A DNA stretch of 64,000 nt from Leptospira inadai serovar Lyme str. 10 (GTDB lineage Bacteria; Spirochaetota; Leptospiria; Leptospirales; Leptospiraceae): contig NZ_AHMM02000017.1 of the NCBI RefSeq assembly GCF_000243675.2, positions 124,001 to 188,000 of the forward strand. The letters run 5' to 3'. The stretch's first letter is position 1, and every line of letters starts with the position of its first letter. A model generated the notes under the pieces. That model ran no database searches. It worked only from the letters and a program-made list of their open reading frames with translations, and had not been told where the DNA came from. Shown here in pieces: positions 49,060-58,358 of the stretch. Made by a program: the position numbers and the translations under genes.

Positions 49060-50169
49060 TTAAAGAATAAACGTCTCGCCGGAAATCAAAGGGACTTCGA
49101 CCCCGTTCCAGGTCTCGAGTATCCTGAACGATTCCAAGCGGACTTTCTCCCTTAATGAAAATATATGGAAAATCGGCACGCGTCCGGCATAGGAAGCCCA
49201 CCCTGAAAAAGTACTAGGCGGTCCGATAATCAAGTCGCACTGCGACATGAAATATAAATCCTCAGCCATGTCCCCGTTTGACATTTGAGTATCTGCGGAA
49301 GGAATCGAATACCCTTGCCCTTTTTCATCGGAAAAAATAATAAATAGAATTTTACGAAATCCGGCTTCCTTCAAAGCCTCGCTTACTTCGATCATTTTCC
49401 GTTTAATATCGTCTATTTCAAAAAAGAATTTTCCATTCAACCATTCTTTGTAATCCTTTCTCCTATGATGTACGGCGATAATTCTGTCGAATTGACCTCG
49501 AAGAACCTTGATTCTATCAACAGCCGTATCAACCACTTCGTCCTTAAGGGCGAGAAACCTTAGTATTTCTTCCCTCATCATAGGACTAGTATCAAACTCG
49601 CCTACACGATAACGCCAACCTGTCATCAGTAAAATCTTAGATTTACGCGCCCTATGTAAGAAAAGCTCCGAATCGAGATAAAACGTCTTGCCGTGAAAAT
49701 TCTTTACATCGGATTCCGAATCGGATGCGTCGGAATATTCAAAAAAATGCAAGTTCTCGGCGGTCGTAAGCGGAAACAAACGAATCTTCAATTGCAGTGC
49801 GGAAATTACTTTCAGGTAAAACGAATACCGCTTCCAGTTTTTCGATCCTAGAAGAGACCGATTTTCTAAATTGGCAGGGTAACTCGGTATAAAATCCCCT
49901 TTAAATTTCTTAAAGAAATGCGCATATTCTTGGAAAGAGGGACAGATAAAAACGCAATCGTATTTTTTGCAGAATTGGATAAAATGTAAAAAAAGGATTA
50001 ATCGATTGCCAAGTTGCCCGTAAATTCCCGTATAAATTATTACGCGCTTTTTTAACCGAAGGCTCAGTAAAAGCAATCGAATGTATAAAAGAAGAATTGC
50101 GGGTGCATGAAACAGAACTCGCAAGAATAAAAGAATTTTTCCACGGTTTATAATTCTAGCTAATCGCAA
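49060..50169 (-). CDS. Fucosyltransferase-like (GT11-type) glycosyltransferase
   Basis: A 369-residue protein with an N-terminal hydrophobic stretch (about 12-38). The pattern is that of GT-B enzymes related to alpha-1,2-fucosyltransferases: GQLGNRLILFLHFIQF near the start, IAVHHRRKDYKEWLNG (compare HVRRGDY) and the late MSQCDLIIGPPSTFSGWASYAGRVP. The donor is inferred from these motifs only. It follows the GT4 gene after 45 bases on the same strand. ATG start at 50169. Low certainty on the exact activity. Confidence 0.6.
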   Translation of the reverse strand: MRLARIINRGKILLFLRVLFHAPAILLLYIRLLLLSLRLKKRVIIYTGIYGQLGNRLILFLHFIQFCKKYDCVFICPSFQEYAHFFKKFKGDFIPSYPANLENRSLLGSKNWKRYSFYLKVISALQLKIRLFPLTTAENLHFFEYSDASDSESDVKNFHGKTFYLDSELFLHRARKSKILLMTGWRYRVGEFDTSPMMREEILRFLALKDEVVDTAVDRIKVLRGQFDRIIAVHHRRKDYKEWLNGKFFFEIDDIKRKMIEVSEALKEAGFRKILFIIFSDEKGQGYSIPSADTQMSNGDMAEDLYFMSQCDLIIGPPSTFSGWASYAGRVPIFHIFSLREKVRLESFRILETWNGVEVPLISGETFIL

Positions 50170-50214
50170 ATCATTTCTTCCAAATAATGCACTTGATCGG
50201 GAACCCCGTCGGCT

Positions 50215-51342
50215 TCAACGTACTTTACTAAACGCAACTTTTCGATAAACGCTTGCAGTTTCGGCAATCGTTTTCTCCCAAGAAAAATCCAGAATTCTAG
50301 AACTACCCAATCGTAAAATTCTGCTTCGCGTTGGACCGTCTCTCCACGCATCTTCCAGAGATTCGAGAAAGGAAGCGCCTGATTCAGGGTCGAAGTAAAA
50401 AGCGGCATCTCCTCCTACTTCGGGAAGGCTGCTGCGGTTTGCCAAGAGAGGCACGCAACCGTTGGCCATCGATTCAAGAACCGGTAATCCGAAGCCTTCG
50501 TATAACGAAGGAAAAATAAAAAGATGCGCGTTTCGATACAAATATCGAAGCCGGGCCTCATCCACATCCAGTTGAATGACTCTATCCTCCAGATCCGCTT
50601 CCTGAATTTTCTCCATCTCAATTCGATTAAACCGTCCACCTCCCGCGCAAACTAGAAAGCTACTCGGGTTCTCCTTAAAGAAAAGCGGAAGATACTCCAA
50701 AAGGAATTGAAAATTTTTATATGTCCCTCGCCCGCCTACGAATAAAATAAATTTCCCCTCCGGCAAGAAGACCGGTTCCGATTTTAAGAATTTTACGTTC
50801 TGATCGATCGACAATAGTATCGTTTCGACTTTATCCTCGGAGATTTTATACGTCTTTAGGAGATCTCTTTTAGTACATTCGGAAATACTGATGATCCTAT
50901 CGGCCTTTTCGATTAATATCGGTTTATAATCGGTGGTTCGGTCGTCCTTAAAATCATCCGGATATTTTTCGTGAATTAAATCATAAACGGTTAGAACGAA
51001 GGGTTTATCCCTTAAGAAAGGTAAAAAGTAAGGAAAATAGTAAGTGGGATGAAATACGTCAAATTCGTTAGATATAAGTTTTGCTAGCGAGAAAGGGAGA
51101 TTCGCATAACGAAGCAAACGTCGCTTGCCAGGGATTCCGAAGTCGTGCGGAAAAAATTGATTATAAAATTTCGGGTTCCATGTTTCGCGGACGTATTCAT
51201 TGGAGCTGAATTCGAGGCTTAATTCGGCCTCTATCCCGAAAGAAGACTCTTGTCGAAATCCCCGTATCAAATTACTGAAATATCTAGAAATCCCACCGTG
51301 TTTTTGAAGGGAAAAAATCTGATGATCGAAAAGGACTTTCAT
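50215..51342 (-). CDS. GT4 family glycosyltransferase
   Basis: A 375-residue GT-B enzyme. The acceptor side has KHGGISRYFSNL and FHPTYYFPYF; the donor side has LFVGGRGTYKNFQFLLEYLP and the conserved EX7E region FPSLYEGFGLPVLESMANG, followed by SSLPEVGGDAAFYFDP. The ATG at 51342 overlaps the stop of the methyltransferase gene by one base (TGATG), which decides it over the two TTG codons just upstream. Confidence 0.92.
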   Translation of the reverse strand: MKVLFDHQIFSLQKHGGISRYFSNLIRGFRQESSFGIEAELSLEFSSNEYVRETWNPKFYNQFFPHDFGIPGKRRLLRYANLPFSLAKLISNEFDVFHPTYYFPYFLPFLRDKPFVLTVYDLIHEKYPDDFKDDRTTDYKPILIEKADRIISISECTKRDLLKTYKISEDKVETILLSIDQNVKFLKSEPVFLPEGKFILFVGGRGTYKNFQFLLEYLPLFFKENPSSFLVCAGGGRFNRIEMEKIQEADLEDRVIQLDVDEARLRYLYRNAHLFIFPSLYEGFGLPVLESMANGCVPLLANRSSLPEVGGDAAFYFDPESGASFLESLEDAWRDGPTRSRILRLGSSRILDFSWEKTIAETASVYRKVAFSKVR

Positions 51343-52124
51343 CAACAAGAAACTCTCGAAACTAGATCATGATGATCTTTCATTATTCTCGACCTCATTC
51401 GCTTTGATATCCAAAAAAGATACAATCCTCTTAGTCGAGTTCGAGATAACAGTACCACCGATTTCGCAATCGATTTCTTAGAAAAAATGTGTAAAACTCC
51501 GTTCGAAAAATAATGCAGACTCAAATCATCGGCTATCTTCGATAGGGTCCGATTTTGGAAGAATATTATATGCTGCCCTCCTTCGAACGCGTAATAAAAC
51601 CAATCTCTCGGATCAGGAACGGGCTCCCGGAAAATTTCTGTCGTAAAAACGAAGGTATCTGCCCTCGAAAGAGATTCGCGTACAAAATCCTTGGGATGAA
51701 CCGTGTGCTCCAGTACTTCGAAAGCCGAAACTGCATCGAATTTTTCGCAACCGGAGTCCTCTATGCCGAAACCCTTAGCTAAAATATTCTCACAGTAAGG
51801 GTCGGACCAATAGTAATCAAATCCTCGATCGCGCATTAATCGAGTCATCATACCGTACCCGCCGGCGAGATCCAAAAATTTTCCCTTCGCTCCGAAGATA
51901 TGGAATAAAACGCAAGAGAGCATCTCAGAAAAGAAAATGTTTCTAGCCACCAAGCCAGTATCTGCATCGATAATGGCCGAATTGTATGCCTCATCTAACC
52001 AATACGGTGCTTCCGTTTGAAGTGCTCCGCAATCCGGGCACAAAAAATAGGAAACTAGATGCTTTCGCATAACAACTTCCCTGAAAGCGAAAGTCGTTTT
52101 TTTTAAGCATAATCTACAATTCAT
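51342..52124 (-). CDS. SAM-dependent methyltransferase
   Basis: A 260-residue class I methyltransferase. The N-terminus has CRLCLKK and FLCPDCG, a CxxC pair typical of zinc-ribbon methyltransferases of sugar loci; the SAM loop is FLDLAGGYGMMTRLM, and DAVSAFEVLEHTVHP carries the catalytic region. The substrate is probably a sugar or its carrier in this locus, which is an inference. The following GT4 gene is coupled by a one-base overlap. ATG at 52124. Confidence 0.85.
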   Translation of the reverse strand: MNCRLCLKKTTFAFREVVMRKHLVSYFLCPDCGALQTEAPYWLDEAYNSAIIDADTGLVARNIFFSEMLSCVLFHIFGAKGKFLDLAGGYGMMTRLMRDRGFDYYWSDPYCENILAKGFGIEDSGCEKFDAVSAFEVLEHTVHPKDFVRESLSRADTFVFTTEIFREPVPDPRDWFYYAFEGGQHIIFFQNRTLSKIADDLSLHYFSNGVLHIFSKKSIAKSVVLLSRTRLRGLYLFWISKRMRSRIMKDHHDLVSRVSC

Positions 52125-52153
52125 AATTTTATAAATAACTATTCCTTACAGTA

Positions 52154-53065
52154 CTATCGCTGTAGATTCTTCAGAAATCGTATAGCAAAGCGAAAAATCC
52201 GATTCGGCAACGCCTCAATAGAATAGTGCTTTTTTTCCAGCCAATTTATGGCGGTCCTATCCAGCTCGATGCTTGCCGGAAACGTTAAGGACTCAGATAA
52301 ATTACCGACCTTCATATCGCTCCGATCATCGTCCGTGGAACGAGTATGAGTGGCATCTTCGCCGAACCCGATATTTTTGATCAGATTTACCGATGAATTT
52401 AATGCCATACCTTTGCGATAATTAATAGTGTATACCCATTGAAAATCCCAGGTATCGATTTTATTGGAATAAGTTTTTTCAAAAATATGGTTCCAAAATT
52501 CTCGCACTTTTCGAGGACTTCCATTCCAAGGAGAGAGACCTTCCTTTTTCCAAACGGTGTCGTCCCGCAAATAGCAGGACCAAGAATTACGCCAGGTAGC
52601 CCAACCCCATACGTGCGGATATCGGGAAAAATATGCATCCATGTTACAATCTGAGCTTACGGGAACGAAGTTCGTACCGGCAATATGCATGACTTTCTCT
52701 TCATTACGATATTTCTCTATGCCTTCTTCGCAAAACCGAAAAAAATCCAAAGTAGGAATGCAATCATCTTCTAGAATGATTCCTTCCACCTCATTTTCAA
52801 AAAACCAATCTATCGCGCCAGTAACAGCTCGTTTGCATCCTAAATTGCCCTCTCTATACAATCGTGCAACTTCGCATTTCCAAGTTATATTGCTCTCGAC
52901 AATCTCGCGAGTTTCATGGCAGACTTTTTCCTCGCTCCTATCCTCACGGGGTCCATCGGCAGCTATGTATATTCTCTCGGGTTTGTACTCGCCTATCGCT
53001 TCGACCACCTTCCGCGCAGAATCGGGTCGATTAAAAATAAGAAGTAAAATAGGTACTTTCGACAT
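52154..53065 (-). CDS. HlpA-like GT-A glycosyltransferase
   Basis: A 303-residue GT-A protein. It starts PILLLIFNRPDSARKV, then YIAADGPREDR, YREGNLGCKRAVTGAIDWFFENEVEGIILEDDC (metal-binding DDC) and FSRYPHVWGWATWRNSW, the pattern of proteins labelled hemolytic protein HlpA-like or glycosyltransferase in O-antigen loci. The sugar is not known. ATG start at 53065, overlapping nothing; the wzx-like gene ends two bases upstream. Confidence 0.8.
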   Translation of the reverse strand: MSKVPILLLIFNRPDSARKVVEAIGEYKPERIYIAADGPREDRSEEKVCHETREIVESNITWKCEVARLYREGNLGCKRAVTGAIDWFFENEVEGIILEDDCIPTLDFFRFCEEGIEKYRNEEKVMHIAGTNFVPVSSDCNMDAYFSRYPHVWGWATWRNSWSCYLRDDTVWKKEGLSPWNGSPRKVREFWNHIFEKTYSNKIDTWDFQWVYTINYRKGMALNSSVNLIKNIGFGEDATHTRSTDDDRSDMKVGNLSESLTFPASIELDRTAINWLEKKHYSIEALPNRIFRFAIRFLKNLQR

Positions 53066-53066
53066 T

Positions 53067-54413
53067 CTATTGAGGCCGACTTAAGGAAAAAAAATTTTTT
53101 ATCAATGAACTTCTCCAGAATAGGAATGCCTCTATCTGCATTATGAAGGCAAAGCGAGACCGTTCATTTAAAACATTAAAAAAGGTACTAGCTAAAGCTT
53201 GCGATATTAACGTTGATACCGCAGCGCCTAAAATACCGTATTTAGGTATTAGCAAATAATTCAAAACTAAATTAGCTGAACAGCCCGCTAAACTTTGATA
53301 TAACTGAAATCTTTGCAGGTTTTCTAGAATAAACCAACGACCGCTTGCGATGCCGAGAAATACGAAGACGCTAGTCCATATATGAATCGATAATATTGCA
53401 CCTGCTTCCGAGTAAGAAAGCCCGTACAGAAATTTGATAAGTGGATCCGCAAGAAACGAAAGTAATATCGCTATCGCCAGCGATAAAAATAATAAAACGA
53501 TATGTAGAGTTCTCAGCTGCTCGTAGTACGAGTCCGTATTTTGTTCCTTAGCCTTGATAATTGACGGATAGACTGAAGATACAATTATCAACGGAATGAA
53601 ATACCAGACTTCACTGATCCGAACGGCCGATGTGTAGATTCCAACCGCCCTATCATCCAACATTTGGCCGATCATTATTTGATCCATCCGCATATAAATC
53701 AGGATGGCAATATTCGATAAAAGTAACTGCCAGCAATCCCTTAAAATTGACTTAGCCCTATACCACTTTCCGCTCCAGACAGAGAGCCTTCCATGATTCA
53801 ATTTATAAAGTAAGAAATAACCGACAGTCGTAGCGATATTTTCTATAAAAAGAATTACGACTAAATAAAAGATTCCCAAATCATAGAGAATCGCAGTAAT
53901 TTTTGCAGCTCCCGAAGCGAGAAAAATTATGTTTTCTACGAGCACTATATGTTTTGAATAAACTTGTGCTTCGAACCAATACTTAATCACCGACCAACAT
54001 CTTACGACCAGCGAAAAACCTAAAATCCAGGTCATCAATTCGATTTGAGGGGAGTTTGGTCGGAGATAATAAATTACAAAAATAGATATAGCATAGCCGA
54101 ATATACCCGCAATCAGTTGCAGGCCGAAGGAGGTTCCGATAATTTCTTCCCGATTTTTTTGATCGGCGAGTAAGTCCCTTACGATAATCGAATCCATCCC
54201 CAGATTAGCGATTGATCCGACAAGAGCAATGATAGCCAGTACAAAATTCAATGAGCCGTAACTTTCGGGTCCAAGATATCTGGCCATCCAAATCCCGATA
54301 ACTAAAGCCCCCCCCATCCGGACAATTCTGTCGAAGAAAAGCCAACCGGAATTCGTCAAAATCCGACCAAACGCCGGATGAGACTTTAGAAATTCCCTAT
54401 ATGGCTTCAACAT
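53067..54413 (-). CDS. Wzx-like polysaccharide flippase
   Basis: A 448-residue membrane protein with about twelve to fourteen helices of the MOP superfamily (oligosaccharide flippase subfamily). The N-terminal pattern (LTNSGWLFFDRIVRMGGALVIGIWMARYLGPE-YG) is diagnostic, and SLISQALASTFFNVL lies near the end. It would move the lipid-linked repeat unit to the periplasmic side. The upstream gene is the Wzy-like polymerase (ends 54465), as expected of a Wzx/Wzy system. Confidence 0.92.
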   Translation of the reverse strand: MLKPYREFLKSHPAFGRILTNSGWLFFDRIVRMGGALVIGIWMARYLGPESYGSLNFVLAIIALVGSIANLGMDSIIVRDLLADQKNREEIIGTSFGLQLIAGIFGYAISIFVIYYLRPNSPQIELMTWILGFSLVVRCWSVIKYWFEAQVYSKHIVLVENIIFLASGAAKITAILYDLGIFYLVVILFIENIATTVGYFLLYKLNHGRLSVWSGKWYRAKSILRDCWQLLLSNIAILIYMRMDQIMIGQMLDDRAVGIYTSAVRISEVWYFIPLIIVSSVYPSIIKAKEQNTDSYYEQLRTLHIVLLFLSLAIAILLSFLADPLIKFLYGLSYSEAGAILSIHIWTSVFVFLGIASGRWFILENLQRFQLYQSLAGCSANLVLNYLLIPKYGILGAAVSTLISQALASTFFNVLNERSRFAFIMQIEAFLFWRSSLIKNFFSLSRPQ

Positions 54414-54464
54414 TCTGATAAGTCATATAATAAAAAGTTAAACCGATCGAGATTAAATCCGAAA

Positions 54465-55805
54465 TCAAACGTTTCCTTTCACAAAGCCGAAGTGTTTTAA
54501 GTTGACCTTGAATATTAAAAAAATGAATAGTATCGCTAAAAGAATCGGACCATTAAGGACGGGCTGAAAAATTCCGTAAATACCGATAAAAAATAGAGAC
54601 ATCAAAATTGAAACTCCATACGTGTTTTTCCTTTCTATTGAAATCGAAGTTTTCGAAACGAAAAATCCAAACAGAATTCCCATCAAACCGATGAAAAAAG
54701 GACCTCCATCTCTATACAGACTAAACATTAAGGAACCGAATGCATTATATTTGATTGCGTTTCCATTTGCTCCCTGACCGATCGTTTTGTATTCGTGCAA
54801 GTAACTACCGATAACGTCCGCTTGAGGTTCGATTCGAATTCCAAAAAATTTCGATATAAAGGCGATCGGTCGCTCCAGACCTGCGAAAGAGGATCTGCCA
54901 TAAGTAGTTTGATGAACGATCGATAAGGGATTTTGCAGTTCCACGTCGAACATAGAAAACGACATCGTATGATAATCGATTACAAACAATTTTAAAAGTC
55001 GTTCATAGGCGAGACTCGCCTTGTTTTCTCGTAGATAGCCGACCAAAAAAACCGGTAGGAGAATCAATAATAGGACGATTATTGTTCGCCAGGAAAATCC
55101 CGATAACGTGTTTTTCCAATCATGGGTAAGCTTAATCGAAATGACGATTATCCCGATCATAACTATATAATGGAATCCGAATCGACCAAACATCATAAAA
55201 GCATCTAAACCGACCAAAATACAGGCCAATGTAAAGATTTTTCCGTTCCCTTTAGTTAAATAGAATGCTACTCCGATAAACAGGGATGCCAACAACATCG
55301 GACTAATCAATAACCCATATAGAAAGTTAATCTTAGTACTGCCGAATAAAACGGATTGGCCGGTCCGTAAACCGAATACGTCCGCGCGATAATCGACCGG
55401 CGCGACTGAAGTACATAATAAATATACCGCTTTAAAGGAGAAAAATAGCACGATCGGGAACAGTATAAAATACATGATTCGCAGAATGAATCGTTCCTTC
55501 GATGCCGCCGATTCTTCGTCAATACTGGAGATCACAAGGATCGATTGATTGCCCGAGACTCTCAAGGAAAAAATATGTAGTCCCACGCCCAGAGTAACGG
55601 AAGAGAGCATCAAAATATACAATAAGTATGTTTCACTGGTCGGGCGAAAAAGGCCTGTAAGCGATAAAGATGAGATAAACATCCAAAAAAACCACCAAGC
55701 AAGGATGAATGCCAATACTACTCCGGCCTTCCTTAAAAGGATCAGAGAGATCGATATATTTAATACACCCGCGATTAGAATTATTTCCGACATATATTTA
55801 CTCAT
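54465..55805 (-). CDS. Wzy-like O-antigen polymerase
   Basis: A 446-residue membrane protein with about ten or eleven helices and a large loop (around 260-350) containing several Tyr, Gly and Arg residues. It has the oligosaccharide repeat unit polymerase layout rather than any transporter signature. Weak sequence conservation is normal for Wzy. The neighbouring wzx-like and WcaJ-like genes support the call. A second methionine four residues in could be the real start. Confidence 0.75.
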   Translation of the reverse strand: MSKYMSEIILIAGVLNISISLILLRKAGVVLAFILAWWFFWMFISSLSLTGLFRPTSETYLLYILMLSSVTLGVGLHIFSLRVSGNQSILVISSIDEESAASKERFILRIMYFILFPIVLFFSFKAVYLLCTSVAPVDYRADVFGLRTGQSVLFGSTKINFLYGLLISPMLLASLFIGVAFYLTKGNGKIFTLACILVGLDAFMMFGRFGFHYIVMIGIIVISIKLTHDWKNTLSGFSWRTIIVLLLILLPVFLVGYLRENKASLAYERLLKLFVIDYHTMSFSMFDVELQNPLSIVHQTTYGRSSFAGLERPIAFISKFFGIRIEPQADVIGSYLHEYKTIGQGANGNAIKYNAFGSLMFSLYRDGGPFFIGLMGILFGFFVSKTSISIERKNTYGVSILMSLFFIGIYGIFQPVLNGPILLAILFIFLIFKVNLKHFGFVKGNV

Positions 55806-55855
55806 CTTTCCTTTTTAACATTCATGAATATCTTTAACGCGAAAGAGATTGCAGA

Positions 55856-57121
55856 TTATCTAGAACCGAAACCGGAAAAAATCGTTTTTAAAGTTTTAAA
55901 AAAAATTAAAATATCCAGCCAAAGCGAAAATCTTTTAATATAAAAGAAATCGTATTCGAGTTTCACTTTCATCCCGTCCACTTCCGCAGCATAACCTTGT
56001 TCCACTTGTGCCCAGCCGGAAATTCCAGGTCTAACGACATGTCGGTAAGCAAAAAAGGGAACATCCCTTTCATACCATTCGGATAATTCCATAGATTCCG
56101 GTCTGGGTCCTATAAAACTCATATCACCGATCAACACGTTAAATAATTGTGGGATCTCATCAATTCTATAGCGTCTCAGGATTCGTCCGACCTTAGTGAT
56201 TCTGGGATCGTTTGTGCCTTCGGTAAAACCCTTTCCCTTAATCTCCATATGCATGGTCCTAAACTTAAAAACAGTAAAGGGCTTTCCCCGAAATCCCATT
56301 CTTTTCTGACTAAAAATCGGAGATCCTTTTGTTTCCCATCGGATTAAGATAGCTGTGATTAACATAATCGGAAGAAAAATAGGCAGCAAAAGTAAGGCCG
56401 CTATAAAATCGATCAGCCTCTTTAACCTTTCATATACGATGGAGGGTAGTAAGGTTCCCAACTCATTTTCGGATAAATGATTGATCTTAACTCTTCCGCT
56501 TAAGGATTCTATAATCTGTTTAGTATGATACACGGGAATTCTAGACAGCGTACATCTAGCTATAAATTTTTCCCATTCAGGCGTTAAGTTTTCCGATCGA
56601 AGATCCGCCACTACTCCGTCGAATCTCTCCTTTCCTAAATCGGGAACCTGCAAAAAAAAGAATTCCGTGCCATGAACGGCTTCGAGTTCCGAAGCTTCGC
56701 CAAACGGGATAATAGCGAGCCGTTGCGTCCTATATCTATGCCCTAAAAAATAACCCACGTAACACCAAAGCAGAGTTACCGCAGCACCGGAAATTATTCC
56801 CTGAACACTATATTCGATGCGATTTAACAAATAAATAGCGATCATCAAGCTAAATACGATCGTCGTCGTCGGAAGAACGTATGCCGCCGATTGTGCTCCA
56901 GGATATCGAACCAATTTTCTTAACGAACTAGCGACAAGACAGAAAGAAATTAATACTCCGAATAAAGTATTCAAACTATTCGAGTCGATTCGGTTCCAAA
57001 AATCCAATCCCCAACGCGGAATTACCGTACCGAAGATGATTAATATTATACCTGTTATCAACTGAAAGATGGTGCTCAACAAGATCTGCTCGTGAAGCCT
57101 GGAATGACGCCTAGTATACAT
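55856..57121 (-). CDS. Undecaprenyl-phosphate sugar phosphotransferase (WcaJ/WbaP-like)
   Basis: A 421-residue polyprenol phosphate sugar-1-phosphate transferase. The N-terminal third has four or five helices; the C-terminal bacterial sugar transferase domain begins LKRLIDFIAALLLLPIFLPIM and has SPIFSQKRMGFRGKPFTVFKFRTM, RRYRIDEIPQLFNVLIGDMSFIGPRP and RPGISGWAQV. It starts the lipid-linked repeat unit. Which sugar phosphate is used cannot be read, but FucNAc-family or GlcNAc donors fit the locus. ATG at 57121. Confidence 0.92.
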   Translation of the reverse strand: MYTRRHSRLHEQILLSTIFQLITGIILIIFGTVIPRWGLDFWNRIDSNSLNTLFGVLISFCLVASSLRKLVRYPGAQSAAYVLPTTTIVFSLMIAIYLLNRIEYSVQGIISGAAVTLLWCYVGYFLGHRYRTQRLAIIPFGEASELEAVHGTEFFFLQVPDLGKERFDGVVADLRSENLTPEWEKFIARCTLSRIPVYHTKQIIESLSGRVKINHLSENELGTLLPSIVYERLKRLIDFIAALLLLPIFLPIMLITAILIRWETKGSPIFSQKRMGFRGKPFTVFKFRTMHMEIKGKGFTEGTNDPRITKVGRILRRYRIDEIPQLFNVLIGDMSFIGPRPESMELSEWYERDVPFFAYRHVVRPGISGWAQVEQGYAAEVDGMKVKLEYDFFYIKRFSLWLDILIFFKTLKTIFSGFGSR

Positions 57122-57149
57122 ATTTTAATATATTATTAAATATTTATAT

Positions 57150-58349
57150 TCAAATATTCTTCTTTGGATATGAACTTAGGATCGTATCCGCAGCGGAACG
57201 AGTCGAAAATCTTCGTTCCAGTAGATTTTTTGAATTTTTACCGAATTCTTTACGTTTTTCGTCGTCAAGACAAGTAACTGCATTTTCATAGAATAAATCA
57301 TCGTCACCAGAAATCGACACCAAGCCAGCCTGAGCATCTTGAATAATGCCCTGAAGGTCGTTCCCCGAATTTACGGAACCCAATATAGGCTTTCCTTCGA
57401 CCATATAGCCGAGAATCTTTCCGGGAAAATTATGAGTCTGATGTAAAGAACTTAAAGTAAATAGTCCGACATCGAATTCAGATAACATTTTCCGATATTC
57501 GTCCTGAGATACAGGATCGAGAAGAGAAATATTTCGGATATTTTCCGCTTCAATCGATTCTTTAATAAACGCAACCTCGTCTCCTGCACCGACTAACACA
57601 AAATATGCTTTGGAATGAACCTGCATCCTCTTTGCCAAACTTACTATATTTGTCATTCCTTGAGCTTTACCAAGATTTCCACCATAAAAATAGACTACCT
57701 TATTTTCCAAATTTAACGATTTTCTATAAATGTCGCTTTTGCCCTTAAACTGCAAATCACTCCCCCAATTATATAGAACCTGAATATTGGGAAACCTGGA
57801 TTGATTACTAAGAAACCATTTTAAATTCGCGGGGGACTGAATCCCGATCTGATCCGCCATGCTGTAGTTTATTTTTTCGAAATACCGAAAAAAATGCGCA
57901 ATCATGGAATTTTTTCCGATTATGCCATTGTCTATTACCCATTGCGGAAATAAATCGCGCAAGATAAGATAGGAAGGAGCGCCCCACAGTTTTTTTAATC
58001 TACCGATTAAACATGACCAAAAAATGGAGGGCGAATAATAAACAATATAGTCGTGCTTGTTCCGCATAAAATATTCTTTTAGGAAAACCCAAGCCCGCCA
58101 CGGTAGCAGAATTTCGTTTATCAATCGTTTAAATTTCGATACGTTTTTTATTTGCCCTGAGTAGAATTTCAGTACCGTTATGTTGCCTAATTTCGTTAGA
58201 GAATATCGCTCTCCAATTCCTATACCAGGTGTAATAACGGTAACTTCGTGATTTCTAGAATCGAACTCTATTGCGAGTTCATGCATCATCTTGGCGGCGA
58301 CCTTAATACTTTCCGGAAGATAGTCGTCTACTATCATACATATTTTCAT
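57150..58349 (-). CDS. GT4 glycosyltransferase, WbuB-like
   Basis: A 399-residue GT-B enzyme: DDYLPESIKVAAKMMHELA and NHEVTVITPG at the start, NWGSDLQFKGKSDIYR, VVYFYGGNLGKAQGMTNIV, and the donor region FDVGLFTLSSLHQTHNFPGKILGYM. The wording follows WbuB, which transfers L-FucNAc in other species. It lies directly after the three FucNAc biosynthesis genes, which supports that donor. No other transferase sits between them. Donor is inferred from context. Confidence 0.8.
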   Translation of the reverse strand: MKICMIVDDYLPESIKVAAKMMHELAIEFDSRNHEVTVITPGIGIGERYSLTKLGNITVLKFYSGQIKNVSKFKRLINEILLPWRAWVFLKEYFMRNKHDYIVYYSPSIFWSCLIGRLKKLWGAPSYLILRDLFPQWVIDNGIIGKNSMIAHFFRYFEKINYSMADQIGIQSPANLKWFLSNQSRFPNIQVLYNWGSDLQFKGKSDIYRKSLNLENKVVYFYGGNLGKAQGMTNIVSLAKRMQVHSKAYFVLVGAGDEVAFIKESIEAENIRNISLLDPVSQDEYRKMLSEFDVGLFTLSSLHQTHNFPGKILGYMVEGKPILGSVNSGNDLQGIIQDAQAGLVSISGDDDLFYENAVTCLDDEKRKEFGKNSKNLLERRFSTRSAADTILSSYPKKNI

Positions 58350-58358
58350 GTTCTATCT

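Noticed and set aside
50160..50408. 82-codon minus-strand frame near the GT4 end
   Set aside because: It overlaps the GT4 C-terminus in another frame and the 50170-50214 gap, with no ribosome site or pattern.
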